Positions 53,072 through 59,063 of a stretch of DNA of 64,000 bases are shown in pieces. A program made the position numbers and the translations under genes. The notes below the pieces were generated by a model. The model was not told the DNA's origin, made no database searches, and saw only the letters and a list, made by a program, of their open reading frames with translations. Within the stretch, counting starts at the first letter, position 1. Each line of letters begins with the position of its first letter. Origin of the DNA: a virus; IMG/VR virus record IMGVR_UViG_3300023179_000011, positions 124,001-188,000 of that record, one strand, 5' to 3'.

Positions 53072-53421
53072 GACACACCGTCTTTCTTAGACCTCGGCGA
53101 CAGACCGAAGTCGCTGTCGGCTCCCGGAAACGGCACCGGGATGTTGAGCTTGCCGCAGCACTGGGCAGCCAACGACTCCAGCCGCTCGATGTAGTCCATG
53201 CGGACACGATCGCGCGCGTCGTTCAGCTCTTTCACGCGCGCGATCGACCCCAGCAGCTTTTTGTTATCTGCTGAGACCTGCTCGATGCGCTCGAACGCCG
53301 TGTTGAGTGTGGTGGCGAGGAAGCCGACCACCTTGCCCAGCTCGGCTACTTTTTCTTCTGTGGACACCGGAGCGTCGGCGGGGAACCACTTGTTGACGTC
53401 CGTCTCAAACAGCTGACTCAT
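53068..53421 (-). CDS. Coiled-coil protein co-expressed with the amidase
   Basis: A 117-aa protein, helical at residues ~20-85 with heptad-like spacing (FERIEQVSADNKKLLGSIA), then a short CC-containing tail. AAGGAG precedes the ATG. Its stop overlaps the amidase start, so it is the first gene of a two-gene unit under promoter candidate 4. Function unknown. Confidence 0.7.
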   Translation of the reverse strand: MSQLFETDVNKWFPADAPVSTEEKVAELGKVVGFLATTLNTAFERIEQVSADNKKLLGSIARVKELNDARDRVRMDYIERLESLAAQCCGKLNIPVPFPGADSDFGLSPRSKKDGVS

Positions 53422-53492
53422 CGGTCATTCTCCTTAGCCGCGCAAAGCGGCAAAAAGACACAGAACACCCCGACACACTACCGGGGTACCAG

Positions 53493-53525
53493 TAAATATG
53501 ACACGAATTACGCGTCTATTTAGCT
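53493..53525 (-). promoter_or_regulatory. Two-box phage promoter candidate 4
   Basis: Minus strand reads AGCTAAATA, 15 nt, TCATATTTA. It sits directly after the T-run and AGCTATTAGC of the preceding terminator and 72 nt before the coiled-coil gene. The leader forms an ACCCCG/CGGGGT hairpin. Confidence 0.7.
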
Positions 53526-53540
53526 GCCGCGCTAATAGCT

Positions 53541-53581
53541 AAAAAAAGCGCCCGCAGGCGGAGGTCATACCTACGGGCGCT
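53541..53581 (-). terminator. Terminator of the 74-aa gene
   Basis: Stem AGCGCCCG/CGGGCGCT (53547-53554 with 53574-53581), extended inward by CAGG/CCT-type pairs, is followed on the minus strand by seven T and AGCTATTAGC. A classic factor-independent terminator. Confidence 0.85.
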
Positions 53582-53585
53582 TTGC

Positions 53586-53810
53586 CTACTGGGCCGAGAG
53601 GGTGGTCCACTCGCCGCTGTAGGTCTCATCCAACGGATTGATGATCCGCGGCTTGGCTGCGTGTGCGACAGGCTTGGCAACTGGGTTAGACGCCGGTACG
53701 GGCGCCGTCATCCGGTGCTGCATGTCGCGCCACGCCGGCGACGGCTGGAGCTTGTCAGAGATCCAACCAATCGCCGCCAGACCACCAAAGATCATGAGGG
53801 CCGTGGTCAT
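53586..53810 (-). CDS. Small single-pass membrane protein, monocistronic
   Basis: A 74-aa protein with one N-terminal hydrophobic helix (ALMIFGGLAAIGWI), then a Pro/Ala/Val-rich polar tail. GGAAGGA precedes the ATG. Enclosed by promoter candidate 5 and its own strong terminator. Function unknown. Confidence 0.7.
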   Translation of the reverse strand: MTTALMIFGGLAAIGWISDKLQPSPAWRDMQHRMTAPVPASNPVAKPVAHAAKPRIINPLDETYSGEWTTLSAQ

Positions 53811-53874
53811 GCTATTTCCTTCCTTTCAATCATGACGGGCAAAGCGTAATTTTTGGCTTACGCCTATCCGTCAC

Positions 53875-53907
53875 TTAATATGACAGGAAATAGCTGGGTA
53901 TTTAGCT
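53875..53907 (-). promoter_or_regulatory. Two-box phage promoter candidate 5
   Basis: Minus strand reads AGCTAAATA, 15 nt, TCATATTAA, then GTGACGG. The first box begins at the stop codon of the 27-aa ORF. It is 65 nt before the 74-aa gene. The leader has nested stems TGACGG/CCGTCA and GCGTAA/TTACGC. Confidence 0.65.
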
Positions 53908-53990
53908 CACATCCAGATGATGATGTCGAGGCCCAGATCCTCGTCTTCTTCGTCGTCTGAGGTAAAGATATCAAAGGCGGCGGCGCACAT
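53907..53990 (-). CDS. 27-aa acidic microprotein
   Basis: ATG 53990 with GGAGG 5-6 nt upstream starts MCAAAFDIFTSDDEEDED and ends IIIWM. The very good ribosome binding site, a TATAAT box 39 nt upstream and a stop flush with promoter 5 support expression. Its hydrophobic C-terminus could bind a partner. Too short for homology judgement. Confidence 0.5.
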   Translation of the reverse strand: MCAAAFDIFTSDDEEDEDLGLDIIIWM

Positions 53991-54028
53991 ATGTACCTCC
54001 AGACGACAGGTTATTAAATCGTGTCGCA

Positions 54029-54057
54029 ATTATACGATTTTGATAACACGTCCCGAA
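54029..54057 (-). promoter_or_regulatory. sigma70-like promoter for the 27-aa ORF
   Basis: Minus strand has a perfect TATAAT (54029-54034) with a weak TTCGGG 17 nt upstream. This could be a host-recognised promoter and differs from the two-box elements around it. Confidence 0.4.
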
Positions 54058-54136
54058 GCTTAAGAAGTTCGTATGCGTTTTTCTTACAGCTATTTGACGT
54101 AAATCTTTGCGCGACAATACGTTACGGCTAATAGCT

Positions 54137-54175
54137 AAAAAAAAGGCGCCCAAGACTTTCGTCGAGGGCGCCTTT
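54137..54175 (-). terminator. Terminator after the tRNA-like element
   Basis: Stem GGCGCCC/GGGCGCC, extended by AA/TT, with a ~14-nt loop, followed on the minus strand by eight T and AGCTATTAGCC. It ends the transcript carrying the 75-aa gene and the tRNA-like element. Confidence 0.85.
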
Positions 54176-54271
54176 CCCAGAGTGCACTGTGGCATGCGGT
54201 GTGATATAGGAGGCCGGTCTGAAGAGCCAAAAAACACACCGAAACACCACAGCAACCCCGTTAAGGAGAAT

Positions 54272-54364
54272 ACCTCGCTGGGAATTGCACCCAGCCTGCC
54301 GCGAGGGTTTAAGCCTCGCTGCCGCGCACCAAACGTGCGCCGCCGGCAGTGTCTCTAGTGAGGT
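54272..54364 (-). ncRNA. tRNA-like RNA element with UAA anticodon-like loop
   Basis: Minus strand: ACCTC...GAGGT acceptor-like ends; an enlarged D-side hairpin (CTGCC/GGCAG outer and GCGCAC/GTGCGC inner); anticodon-like arm GCGAGG-CTTAAAC-CCTCGC; and T-arm CTGGG-TGCAATT-CCCAG, which keeps T54, C56, A58 and C61 but has G55. Acceptor is only 5 bp. It lies in the 3' part of the 75-aa gene's transcript, between that gene and a terminator. It may be a degenerate tRNA-Leu or a structured regulatory RNA. Confidence 0.45.
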
Positions 54365-54395
54365 GCAACCGCGCGGCCGCGCGGCTTAACTAACC

Positions 54396-54623
54396 CTAGA
54401 CAGGCTCGAACTCGGCGTCGACAACCGTGTAGCTGTCGAAGTCGTCGTTCAGGATCGCCGCTTCCGCGGGGATGCACTCGCAGACGCCCAGTGCAAGGCT
54501 GCAGTGCAGGCAGCGCTCAGTGTCGACGTCCGGCGGCGCAATCGCCGCAGCCAACACAAACAGCATGTCCCGGTAGTCGTCCACATTGACCTTCACCGCC
54601 GGGTTGTTGCGCGGACCAGCCAT
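54396..54623 (-). CDS. Small Cys-motif protein
   Basis: About 75 aa from ATG 54623, with AGGAGG 8 nt upstream. The frame above is a leader RNA. CLHCSLALGVCEC gives four or five cysteines in a zinc-binding layout, and the tail is acidic. It is expressed from promoter candidate 6 through an unusually long structured leader. Function unknown. Confidence 0.65.
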   Translation of the reverse strand: MAGPRNNPAVKVNVDDYRDMLFVLAAAIAPPDVDTERCLHCSLALGVCECIPAEAAILNDDFDSYTVVDAEFEPV

Positions 54624-54734
54624 AATCTCGTCCTCCTTGAAGAGAAATAAAACAACCGCCGTCTCGTGGCGGCACAACGCTAATGGTCTCTCGCCATTAG
54701 ACGGCCCCACCTATCACCGGGCAGGGGGTACGGC

Positions 54735-54805
54735 TGAGGATTGCTTAGCTCCCACGTAAAACCAGCCCACCTAGTGACTGGCGCGGCAGGAGCTATAGGT
54801 CCTCA
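54735..54805 (-). promoter_or_regulatory. Structured 5' leader RNA of the 75-aa gene
   Basis: Three nested perfect helices on the minus strand: TGAGGA/TCCTCA (54735-54740 with 54800-54805), TAGCTCC/GGAGCTA (54746-54752 with 54789-54795) and CCAG/CTGG. They begin right after the promoter box. A further hairpin CTAATGG/CCATTAG lies nearer the gene. Could control stability or translation. Confidence 0.55.
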
Positions 54806-54806
54806 A

Positions 54807-54839
54807 TAGATATGCCGTGTTTTTGGCAGATATTTAGCT
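54807..54839 (-). promoter_or_regulatory. Two-box phage promoter candidate 6
   Basis: Minus strand reads AGCTAAATA, 15 nt, GCATATCTA, then TTGAGGA. It follows the T-run and AGCTATCTGC of the 54854-54890 terminator and lies 184 nt before the 75-aa gene. Confidence 0.7.
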
Positions 54840-54853
54840 AGGAGCAGATAGCT

Positions 54854-54890
54854 AAAAAAAAGCCGGCAGGGGAGCGCACCCCTGCCGACT
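54854..54890 (-). terminator. Terminator of the large structured RNA
   Basis: Nine-bp stem CGGCAGGGG/CCCCTGCCG with a 6-nt loop, followed on the minus strand by eight T and AGCTATCTGC. It marks the 3' end of the non-coding transcript 54854-55310. Confidence 0.88.
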
Positions 54891-55310
54891 CTTGGCGAAT
54901 TAACGAGTCGCCACCCGTGCCGAAGCGACCAACCGGTCGCCAAAAGAATCGTTAGCACAAGAAACGCTCGTGAGGACAGGTATCACTACCCGCCTACGCT
55001 CTGCAGCCGTTTGTTAGGTCACAGACAGGTTCGCGTTGTACGGACGCAAACCTTTGTTATTTAAAACTAGTCTGGCAGGTCTTTCACCTGCATCACCCGC
55101 TCCCCTAGACGTAATGTTTAGTGTAGTCGAGTGGAATCACTTGGAATAGCCAACGAGGCCCGGGCGGGGCAGCCCGCTATTCCGCCATTTACCCTAACGG
55201 TTCCTGCAAAACATTTCACGAAAACTGCTCGCCCAGCCCTCTGCATGCACCTAGAGATAGGTTCATACACATGCTTCTCACGAGCGTTTCTTGTGCCAAC
55301 GCGGGTATTG
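54854..55310 (-). ncRNA. Large structured non-coding RNA, closed by a 20-bp long-range helix
   Basis: No convincing ORF is present, yet the region is highly structured. Positions 54955-54974 and 55277-55296 are perfect 20-nt inverted repeats; a few more pairs follow past one mismatch. Inside on the minus strand are GGAATAGC/GCTATTCC, a hairpin GCAGGT-GAAAG-ACCTGC and GGTTTGCGT/ACGCGAACC. Near the 3' side is GCGACC-GGTT-GGTCGC, and the region ends in a strong terminator. Size and style recall ornate RNAs such as ROOL or GOLLD that phages carry, but I do not recognise it as either. It lacks the RNase P and tmRNA signatures I know. Confidence 0.7.
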
Positions 55311-55325
55311 TAACACCCGAATGAG

Positions 55326-55538
55326 CTACGTCAACGTGTCGATATAGTGCTGCGTCGAGCACACATAACGCGTGACGATTTCTTCGGCATCACACCCGGG
55401 GCAGCGCTGGTCTAACTCTTGGACCAGCGTGCCCATCGACCGGCGGATATTTAACAGCGCGCGCCGAAGTTGTTTTACTTCGATCTCCGCATCTGTTTTA
55501 TATCTCGTCCCGCTCTTGGTGTTTACTGTCGGCGCCAA
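55326..55538 (-). CDS. Small protein with CPGC motif
   Basis: About 70 aa from the TTG at 55538, preceded by AAGGAG 9 nt upstream. An ATG at 55613 would overlap the previous gene by 116 nt and has no site. Basic helical segment (EVKQLRRALLNIRRSM), then CPGCDAEEIVTRYVC, a possible zinc or redox motif. Function unknown. Confidence 0.55.
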   Translation of the reverse strand: MAPTVNTKSGTRYKTDAEIEVKQLRRALLNIRRSMGTLVQELDQRCPGCDAEEIVTRYVCSTQHYIDTLT

Positions 55539-55794
55539 TGCTGTCTTCTCCTTGTTTACTACTTCCGTCCACCACTGGTTGTTCCAGTTCACTGCCTTCT
55601 GACTCGCTGGCATCTTTATACGCTATCAGCAGCGCTTCCTTGAGTGTGTCAATCAGGGTGTTTGCGCACGTGTCGATCACTTTACGCTGATACTCCAGCT
55701 TGTCAATCGTCTCGCGCATCTCGTCTCTGGTTTTTACCAGCGTCTCGGCCAGCTTGAGCAGCGATTGCGCCAACGCTATCGACAGATTGTCCAC
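55498..55794 (-). CDS. Helical protein, 98 aa
   Basis: Starts at GTG 55794 with AGGAG 6 nt upstream. The first ~60 residues are strongly helical (LLKLAETLVKTRDEMRETI) and possibly coiled-coil. The tail is acidic and disordered. It overlaps the following gene's start. No family recognised. Confidence 0.65.
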   Translation of the reverse strand: MDNLSIALAQSLLKLAETLVKTRDEMRETIDKLEYQRKVIDTCANTLIDTLKEALLIAYKDASESEGSELEQPVVDGSSKQGEDSIGADSKHQERDEI

Positions 55795-55880
55795 ACAGTT
55801 CTCCTTTCACAGATAGGCTTTTTGGCCAACCAGTTCACCAACCACACACCAACAACGGGCTCTGCTGTTTCTTCGGTCAT
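55776..55880 (-). CDS. 34-aa ORF between two genes
   Basis: Starts at ATG 55880, two bases after the stop of the 204-aa gene, and overlaps the next GTG start. The peptide is MTEETAEPVVGVWLVNWLAK plus a short basic end. Coupled position is the only support; there is no clear ribosome binding site. Confidence 0.3.
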   Translation of the reverse strand: MTEETAEPVVGVWLVNWLAKKPICERRTVWTICR

Positions 55881-55881
55881 G

Positions 55882-56496
55882 TTAGTCCCACAGGGCTTGG
55901 TAGTACTTACCGAAGAGCGTCGTACCACGGCGGATACGCTCCTCGTGTGCTTTCAACCCGTCGAAATCGCACTTCACCCGCTTCATGTGCTCGGCGATGT
56001 TATCAATATCGGCCAAATCATCACGACCTTGCCAGAACTGATCGTCATGATCTGGGTCGTTCAACTGCTCGAACGCCCAGATCATCTCACCTATGATCCA
56101 CTCCCAACGCTTTTCATGGTTCTGGTCGGGCGCGCAGCAATTCTTTTCTTCTTCGGTCAACGGCGGCGCAGCGCTGGACCGAAGTTCTTCCGGGACATCT
56201 TCGTCGTCAGTTAAAGGATACCCGTGCTGGGTTTTCTTCAACTGTTTGAGCAGCGGAAGAATAATCGGCGCGAGCGTGTCGTCTACGCTCCACGTGTCGT
56301 AGTAGTGGATCTTGATCACAACTTTCCGCTTGCGGAACCGACCGTGAAACCACTCGCAGAACGGACCTAGCCACGTCTTGCTCAACCACTCGCCGATCTC
56401 GTGACAGCGATCTTCAGAGACGCCAACCCACTGAAGCAAATCAGCAATCTGATACGGACCCCACCATTTGGGCGCTTTGCCAATGTAAACTTTCAT
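55882..56496 (-). CDS. Conserved phage protein of unknown function
   Basis: About 204 aa from ATG 56496, with GGAGG upstream. KVYIGKAPKWWGPYQIADL, YDTWSVDDTLAPIILPLLKQL, DDEDVPEELRS and EWIIGEMIWAFEQ are segments I recognise from a protein family found in many tailed phages with no assigned function. It overlaps the 98-aa Cys protein by 4 nt. Trp-rich and acidic; probably cytoplasmic. Confidence 0.8.
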   Translation of the reverse strand: MKVYIGKAPKWWGPYQIADLLQWVGVSEDRCHEIGEWLSKTWLGPFCEWFHGRFRKRKVVIKIHYYDTWSVDDTLAPIILPLLKQLKKTQHGYPLTDDEDVPEELRSSAAPPLTEEEKNCCAPDQNHEKRWEWIIGEMIWAFEQLNDPDHDDQFWQGRDDLADIDNIAEHMKRVKCDFDGLKAHEERIRRGTTLFGKYYQALWD

Positions 56497-56789
56497 GAGT
56501 CCTCCTTGAACCTCTGCCACTGATGTTGACAGTCTGGGCACTCCCAATACGACACGCCGTCGTAATGCTTGGGGTGGCTGTACGGCAGTTGGACGCCGAT
56601 CAGCCTACTGAACTTGTATGGCGGCGAGTAAGACTTTTCAATGAGTTCCCGAAGTCCATCGTCCGACATAATTTTGCACCAGTCTTGCCCGCGCAAGACA
56701 GTAAAGATATCTCCAGCACACCAATCCGCGTCACACTCTGGGCAGTGGCCAAAGTGATCAAGCCGCGCCGTTTTCTCATTCAACAGCAT
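56493..56789 (-). CDS. Zinc-ribbon-type conserved phage protein
   Basis: About 98 aa from ATG 56789 (AGGAGA upstream). CPECDADWC near the start and ECPDCQHQW at the end give paired CxxC motifs. Between them, SRLIGVQLPYSHPKHYDGVS is a stretch I recall from phage proteins. Function unknown; probably metal-binding. Confidence 0.75.
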   Translation of the reverse strand: MLLNEKTARLDHFGHCPECDADWCAGDIFTVLRGQDWCKIMSDDGLRELIEKSYSPPYKFSRLIGVQLPYSHPKHYDGVSYWECPDCQHQWQRFKEDS

Positions 56790-57021
56790 TGGTTGTCTCC
56801 TGTGGCTTCCAAACGACAAACCTATCGACACCCGGCAAAACGTTTAACGTTCTACCGTTGTCCCACTTGACGCCGATTTGTTGCCAGTCCGCCGGACCAT
56901 CCAGCGAAAGATATACGATTGTCCCCTTCAATCCTGCTGGCATACCCTCTTCAACCGGAATTATTTTTGAGTTCGGGTTTGTCATGGGAGCCAGCAATTT
57001 GATGCGATCTCCGACTTTCAA
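56776..57021 (-). CDS. DUF4314-like small protein
   Basis: An 81-aa protein beginning at TTG 57021, with AAAGGT upstream. VGDRIKLLAPM, GLKGTIVYLS, VKWDNGRTLNVLPGVDRF fits the DUF4314 pattern, a small beta-barrel domain seen in phages and plasmids. Function unknown. It overlaps the zinc-ribbon gene's start by 14 nt. Confidence 0.75.
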   Translation of the reverse strand: MKVGDRIKLLAPMTNPNSKIIPVEEGMPAGLKGTIVYLSLDGPADWQQIGVKWDNGRTLNVLPGVDRFVVWKPQETTNAVE

Positions 57022-57276
57022 TGGATGTACCTTTCAAAAAAAAGAAAAACCGGGCGGGCCCTTTACGTTCCGGCCCTATAACCCAAGACGAGCTGCAGCT
57101 CTTCTTGGAAACCCTCCACGTCGAAATCCACGCCGCGAGATTCCCGCAGCGGTCTTCGATTGGTAAGGGATACCCGGTTAGACAACGGTGCGCTCAGGTA
57201 TGCTAGCTGTCGCTGAATAGAAAGCTTGGGCCGTGGGCATACCATTTTGGCCTAGTTTTTTCTACTCCCGTTGTGA
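57022..57276. other. Intergenic stretch between DUF4314-like gene and tmRNA
   Basis: I see no confident gene. A minus-strand frame ending GFQEELQLVLGYRAGT is open for 60 codons but lacks a ribosome binding site. Near 57030-57080 the minus strand has a GC-rich inverted segment followed by TTTTTCTTTTTTTT, a possible terminator of the tmRNA transcript. Confidence 0.35.
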
Positions 57277-57630
57277 TGGAGGCGGCGGGAATCGAACCCG
57301 CGTCCTGAGATGTTTCAGTTCAGACGTCTACGTGCGTATCTGGTGAATTTAGTCTCACCTGAGTGTCACCCTACCAGCGCGGTAACAGTACAGGCCAGCT
57401 CTGAACAAATTTAAACTAGCAGGACAGAGCAGTGAGCTAGGCGAGTCGGATTTGGCGACCGCTAGACAACCCTTCCGACTGGGGCTGGTTCGCGGGCTGC
57501 TGATTTTACTCAGGCAGCGATGGCAAGAGTGTTGCCGACTAACATTTGATCGAGTTTTAACGTGGCCACCCGATCAACCACGACACGCAGTCTTGAACCT
57601 CCGTCATCCAGTCGATACCAGTACGCCCCC
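57277..57630 (-). ncRNA. ssrA: Transfer-messenger RNA (tmRNA)
   Basis: The 5' end GGGGGCGTACTGGTATCGAC and 3' end GACGCGGGTTCGATTCCCGC plus CGCCTCCA pair into the tmRNA acceptor and T-arm. Acceptor is GGGGGCG/CGCCTCC. Inside, UUAGUC is followed by resume codon GGC and a reading frame of eight codons, tag GNTLAIAA then stop (57510-57536). Length is 354 nt. CCA is not encoded. It would rescue stalled ribosomes and tag nascent chains for proteolysis. Confidence 0.92.
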
Positions 57631-57753
57631 GGACTCTCGCCGCAAGGATGTGGTGGTTACACGTAAGTATACGCTCCCACGAACATTAAGGCCCTATAAC
57701 TTCCCCTTGCATTTCGCAGCGCTGTACACACGCTGCCGAGAGATTGTTTGATA

Positions 57754-57981
57754 TTACGCCGCTGGAGTTTCGTCAACGAGTGCTATTCTCCAACCGTTTC
57801 CGCCGTCTATGTGTGCGCCAGCCTGCATCATTTTGACGGCAATGTCAATGTTAATTTCGTCCACGCCGTTTGCGCGTTGTTGCGATCTGAACTCGGCTTC
57901 TGTCAGGGCAACATGTTTTATTTCGTTTTTTGGCCTGCGCATTTCATGCAAACCCTGAAGCGCAGCTGCACTAAGCAACAT
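57754..57981 (-). CDS. Small hypothetical protein, 75 aa
   Basis: Starts at ATG 57981, with AAAGGAG 8 nt upstream. The longer frame runs into tRNA-Leu. LLSAAALQGLHEMRRPK is helical and ALTEAEFRSQQRANGVDEIN follows. No family recognised. It lies between the tmRNA and tRNA-Leu(TAG). Confidence 0.65.
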   Translation of the reverse strand: MLLSAAALQGLHEMRRPKNEIKHVALTEAEFRSQQRANGVDEINIDIAVKMMQAGAHIDGGNGWRIALVDETPAA

Positions 57982-58029
57982 AATAGACTCCTTTGTTTGA
58001 TGGAAAAAACTAAACAGTAAAACTACCGA

Positions 58030-58103
58030 TAACCCGGGTGGGAGTCGAACCCACAACAAGTAGATCCTAAGTCTACCGCCTCTGCCAGTTGGGCTACCGA
58101 GTT
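58030..58103 (-). tRNA. tRNA-Leu (TAG), short variable loop
   Basis: Acceptor AACTCGG/CCGGGTT (one T-G, one A-T end), D stem GCC/GGC, anticodon arm GTAGA-CTTAGGA-TCTAC with anticodon TAG, 5-nt variable loop TTGTT, T stem GTGGG/CCCAC with TTCGACT. Bacterial Leu tRNAs normally have a long variable arm, which is missing here. No CCA encoded. Confidence 0.85.
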
Positions 58104-58223
58104 GAATGTGGTTTATTCAGGTTGCACCACCACAAGGTTTTTTATCGCACCTGACCTTTGCCTGCCGTTTATCGTAGGGCACGCGACAGGCCGTGTGCTC
58201 CCTTGAACGTGCCCTTACGGGCA

Positions 58224-58296
58224 TGACCCCACGGGGATTCGAACCCCGGTAAACGGAACGAAAATCCGTTGTCCTAGGCCACTAGACGATGGGGCC
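58224..58296 (-). tRNA. tRNA-Glu (TTC)
   Basis: Acceptor GGCCCCA/TGGGGTC, anticodon arm ACGGA-TTTTCGT-TCCGT with anticodon TTC, T stem CGGGG/CCCCG with TTCGAAT, discriminator A. A standard cloverleaf without encoded CCA. Confidence 0.93.
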
Positions 58297-58304
58297 GCCG
58301 CGAC

Positions 58305-58445
58305 CTAAGTATTGTTCGCGCATTCTTTCTTTTCAAGCTGCCGTTCTTTCTTCCAGAAAAGACGCTTGCCGAACGGCTTCATGTGCTTATTGCAGTCCAT
58401 AGTTTTTGGGCGTACGTGAAGCAGTCCGCGTTTCTTTGTGGTCAT
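58305..58445 (-). CDS. 46-aa basic microprotein
   Basis: ATG 58445 with AAAGGAG 5 nt upstream. The peptide is Lys/Arg-rich (MTTKKRGLLHVRPKTM; PFGKRLFWKKERQLEKKE) and fills the gap between tRNA-Glu and tRNA-Ile. Could bind nucleic acid. No family recognised. Confidence 0.6.
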   Translation of the reverse strand: MTTKKRGLLHVRPKTMDCNKHMKPFGKRLFWKKERQLEKKECANNT

Positions 58446-58470
58446 GTTGCTCCTTTGATAACAAAACCAA

Positions 58471-58541
58471 TGGGCCACCGGGGAGTCGAACCCCGCGTTG
58501 CGAGTTAATAAGACTCGCTTGCCAACCGGTTTCCGCGGCCC
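58471..58541 (-). tRNA. tRNA-Ile (TAT), reduced D-arm
   Basis: Acceptor GGGCCGC/GTGGCCC, anticodon arm CGAGT-CTTATTA-ACTCG with anticodon TAT reading AUA, variable CAACG, T stem CGGGG/CCCCG with TTCGACT, discriminator A. The D region (GGAAACCGGTTGGCAAG) has the GGTTGG loop but no normal 4-bp stem. Confidence 0.82.
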
Positions 58542-58546
58542 GCGTG

Positions 58547-58587
58547 GGCGGGGTGCCAGTAGCTTGGGCTACTACCAGCACCCCGCC
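58547..58587 (-). terminator. Long stable hairpin between a gene and tRNA-Ile
   Basis: Stem GGCGGGGTGC/GCACCCCGCC (10 bp), then after a short bulge AGTAGC/GCTACT closing a 4-nt loop. There is no U-run, so it may be an RNase III processing site or mRNA 3' stabiliser rather than a simple terminator. Confidence 0.5.
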
Positions 58588-58604
58588 GTCAGCGAGTCTA
58601 CGCT

Positions 58605-58973
58605 TCAGCGGTAGCGTTTGCACGCATACCACCGGCCATCCCTGCCACGCGCGACCCCTTGGTCTACAACAGCTCTGCCGCTATTGCTGTAGCAGCAGTT
58701 TCCCAACGCCTCTTCGGGCGTCGAGCCCATGCCGACGCCTTCATAGCCGGCGTTCCCGCCGTGATGTCCCATGCGGCCATTGCTGGCCTGCAGCTCTGCC
58801 ACCCCCTGCGCTGTAGCCGTATGACCAGCTCCAGCATAAGACGTAGCATATGAGTAAGACTTCACAGGAGTCGAAGCTTGAGGTGTCGTGTAGTAGCGTC
58901 GGTGTCGCGGGGCAGCATGCGCAACGCTGACAAGAAACAACGCGACGACTACACACATGAGAAAACGGAACAT
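58605..58973 (-). CDS. Secreted conserved phage protein
   Basis: About 122 aa from ATG 58973 (GGAGG 6 nt upstream). MFRFLMCVVVALFLVSVAHA is a signal peptide. The C-terminus has STPEEALGNCCYS, VVDQGVARGRDGRWYACKRY, a conserved Cys-containing module I recall from other phage genomes. A disulfide-bonded periplasmic protein is likely. Function unknown. Confidence 0.75.
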   Translation of the reverse strand: MFRFLMCVVVALFLVSVAHAAPRHRRYYTTPQASTPVKSYSYATSYAGAGHTATAQGVAELQASNGRMGHHGGNAGYEGVGMGSTPEEALGNCCYSNSGRAVVDQGVARGRDGRWYACKRYR

Positions 58974-59063
58974 AACGATCCTCCATGACCATGTCGCGGG
59001 TGTGCGCGACGTAAGAAGAAACAAACCCCACACCGGGTTACACAAAAAACGACCAGACTGCTT

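Noticed and set aside
53971-54255. 94-codon minus-strand frame across the promoter and terminator near 54.1 kb
   Set aside because: It runs through a strong terminator and the sigma70-like promoter, and lacks a start signal. The region is better explained by the 27-aa ORF and regulatory sites.
54854-55310. RNase P RNA or a second tmRNA at the structured RNA locus
   Set aside because: I looked for RNase P conserved stretches and tmRNA ends and found neither; the tmRNA is at 57277-57630.
57063-57245. 60-codon minus-strand frame next to the tmRNA
   Set aside because: No ribosome binding site, and the sequence overlaps what is probably the tmRNA 3' trailer and terminator. The last 24 residues look protein-like but are not enough.
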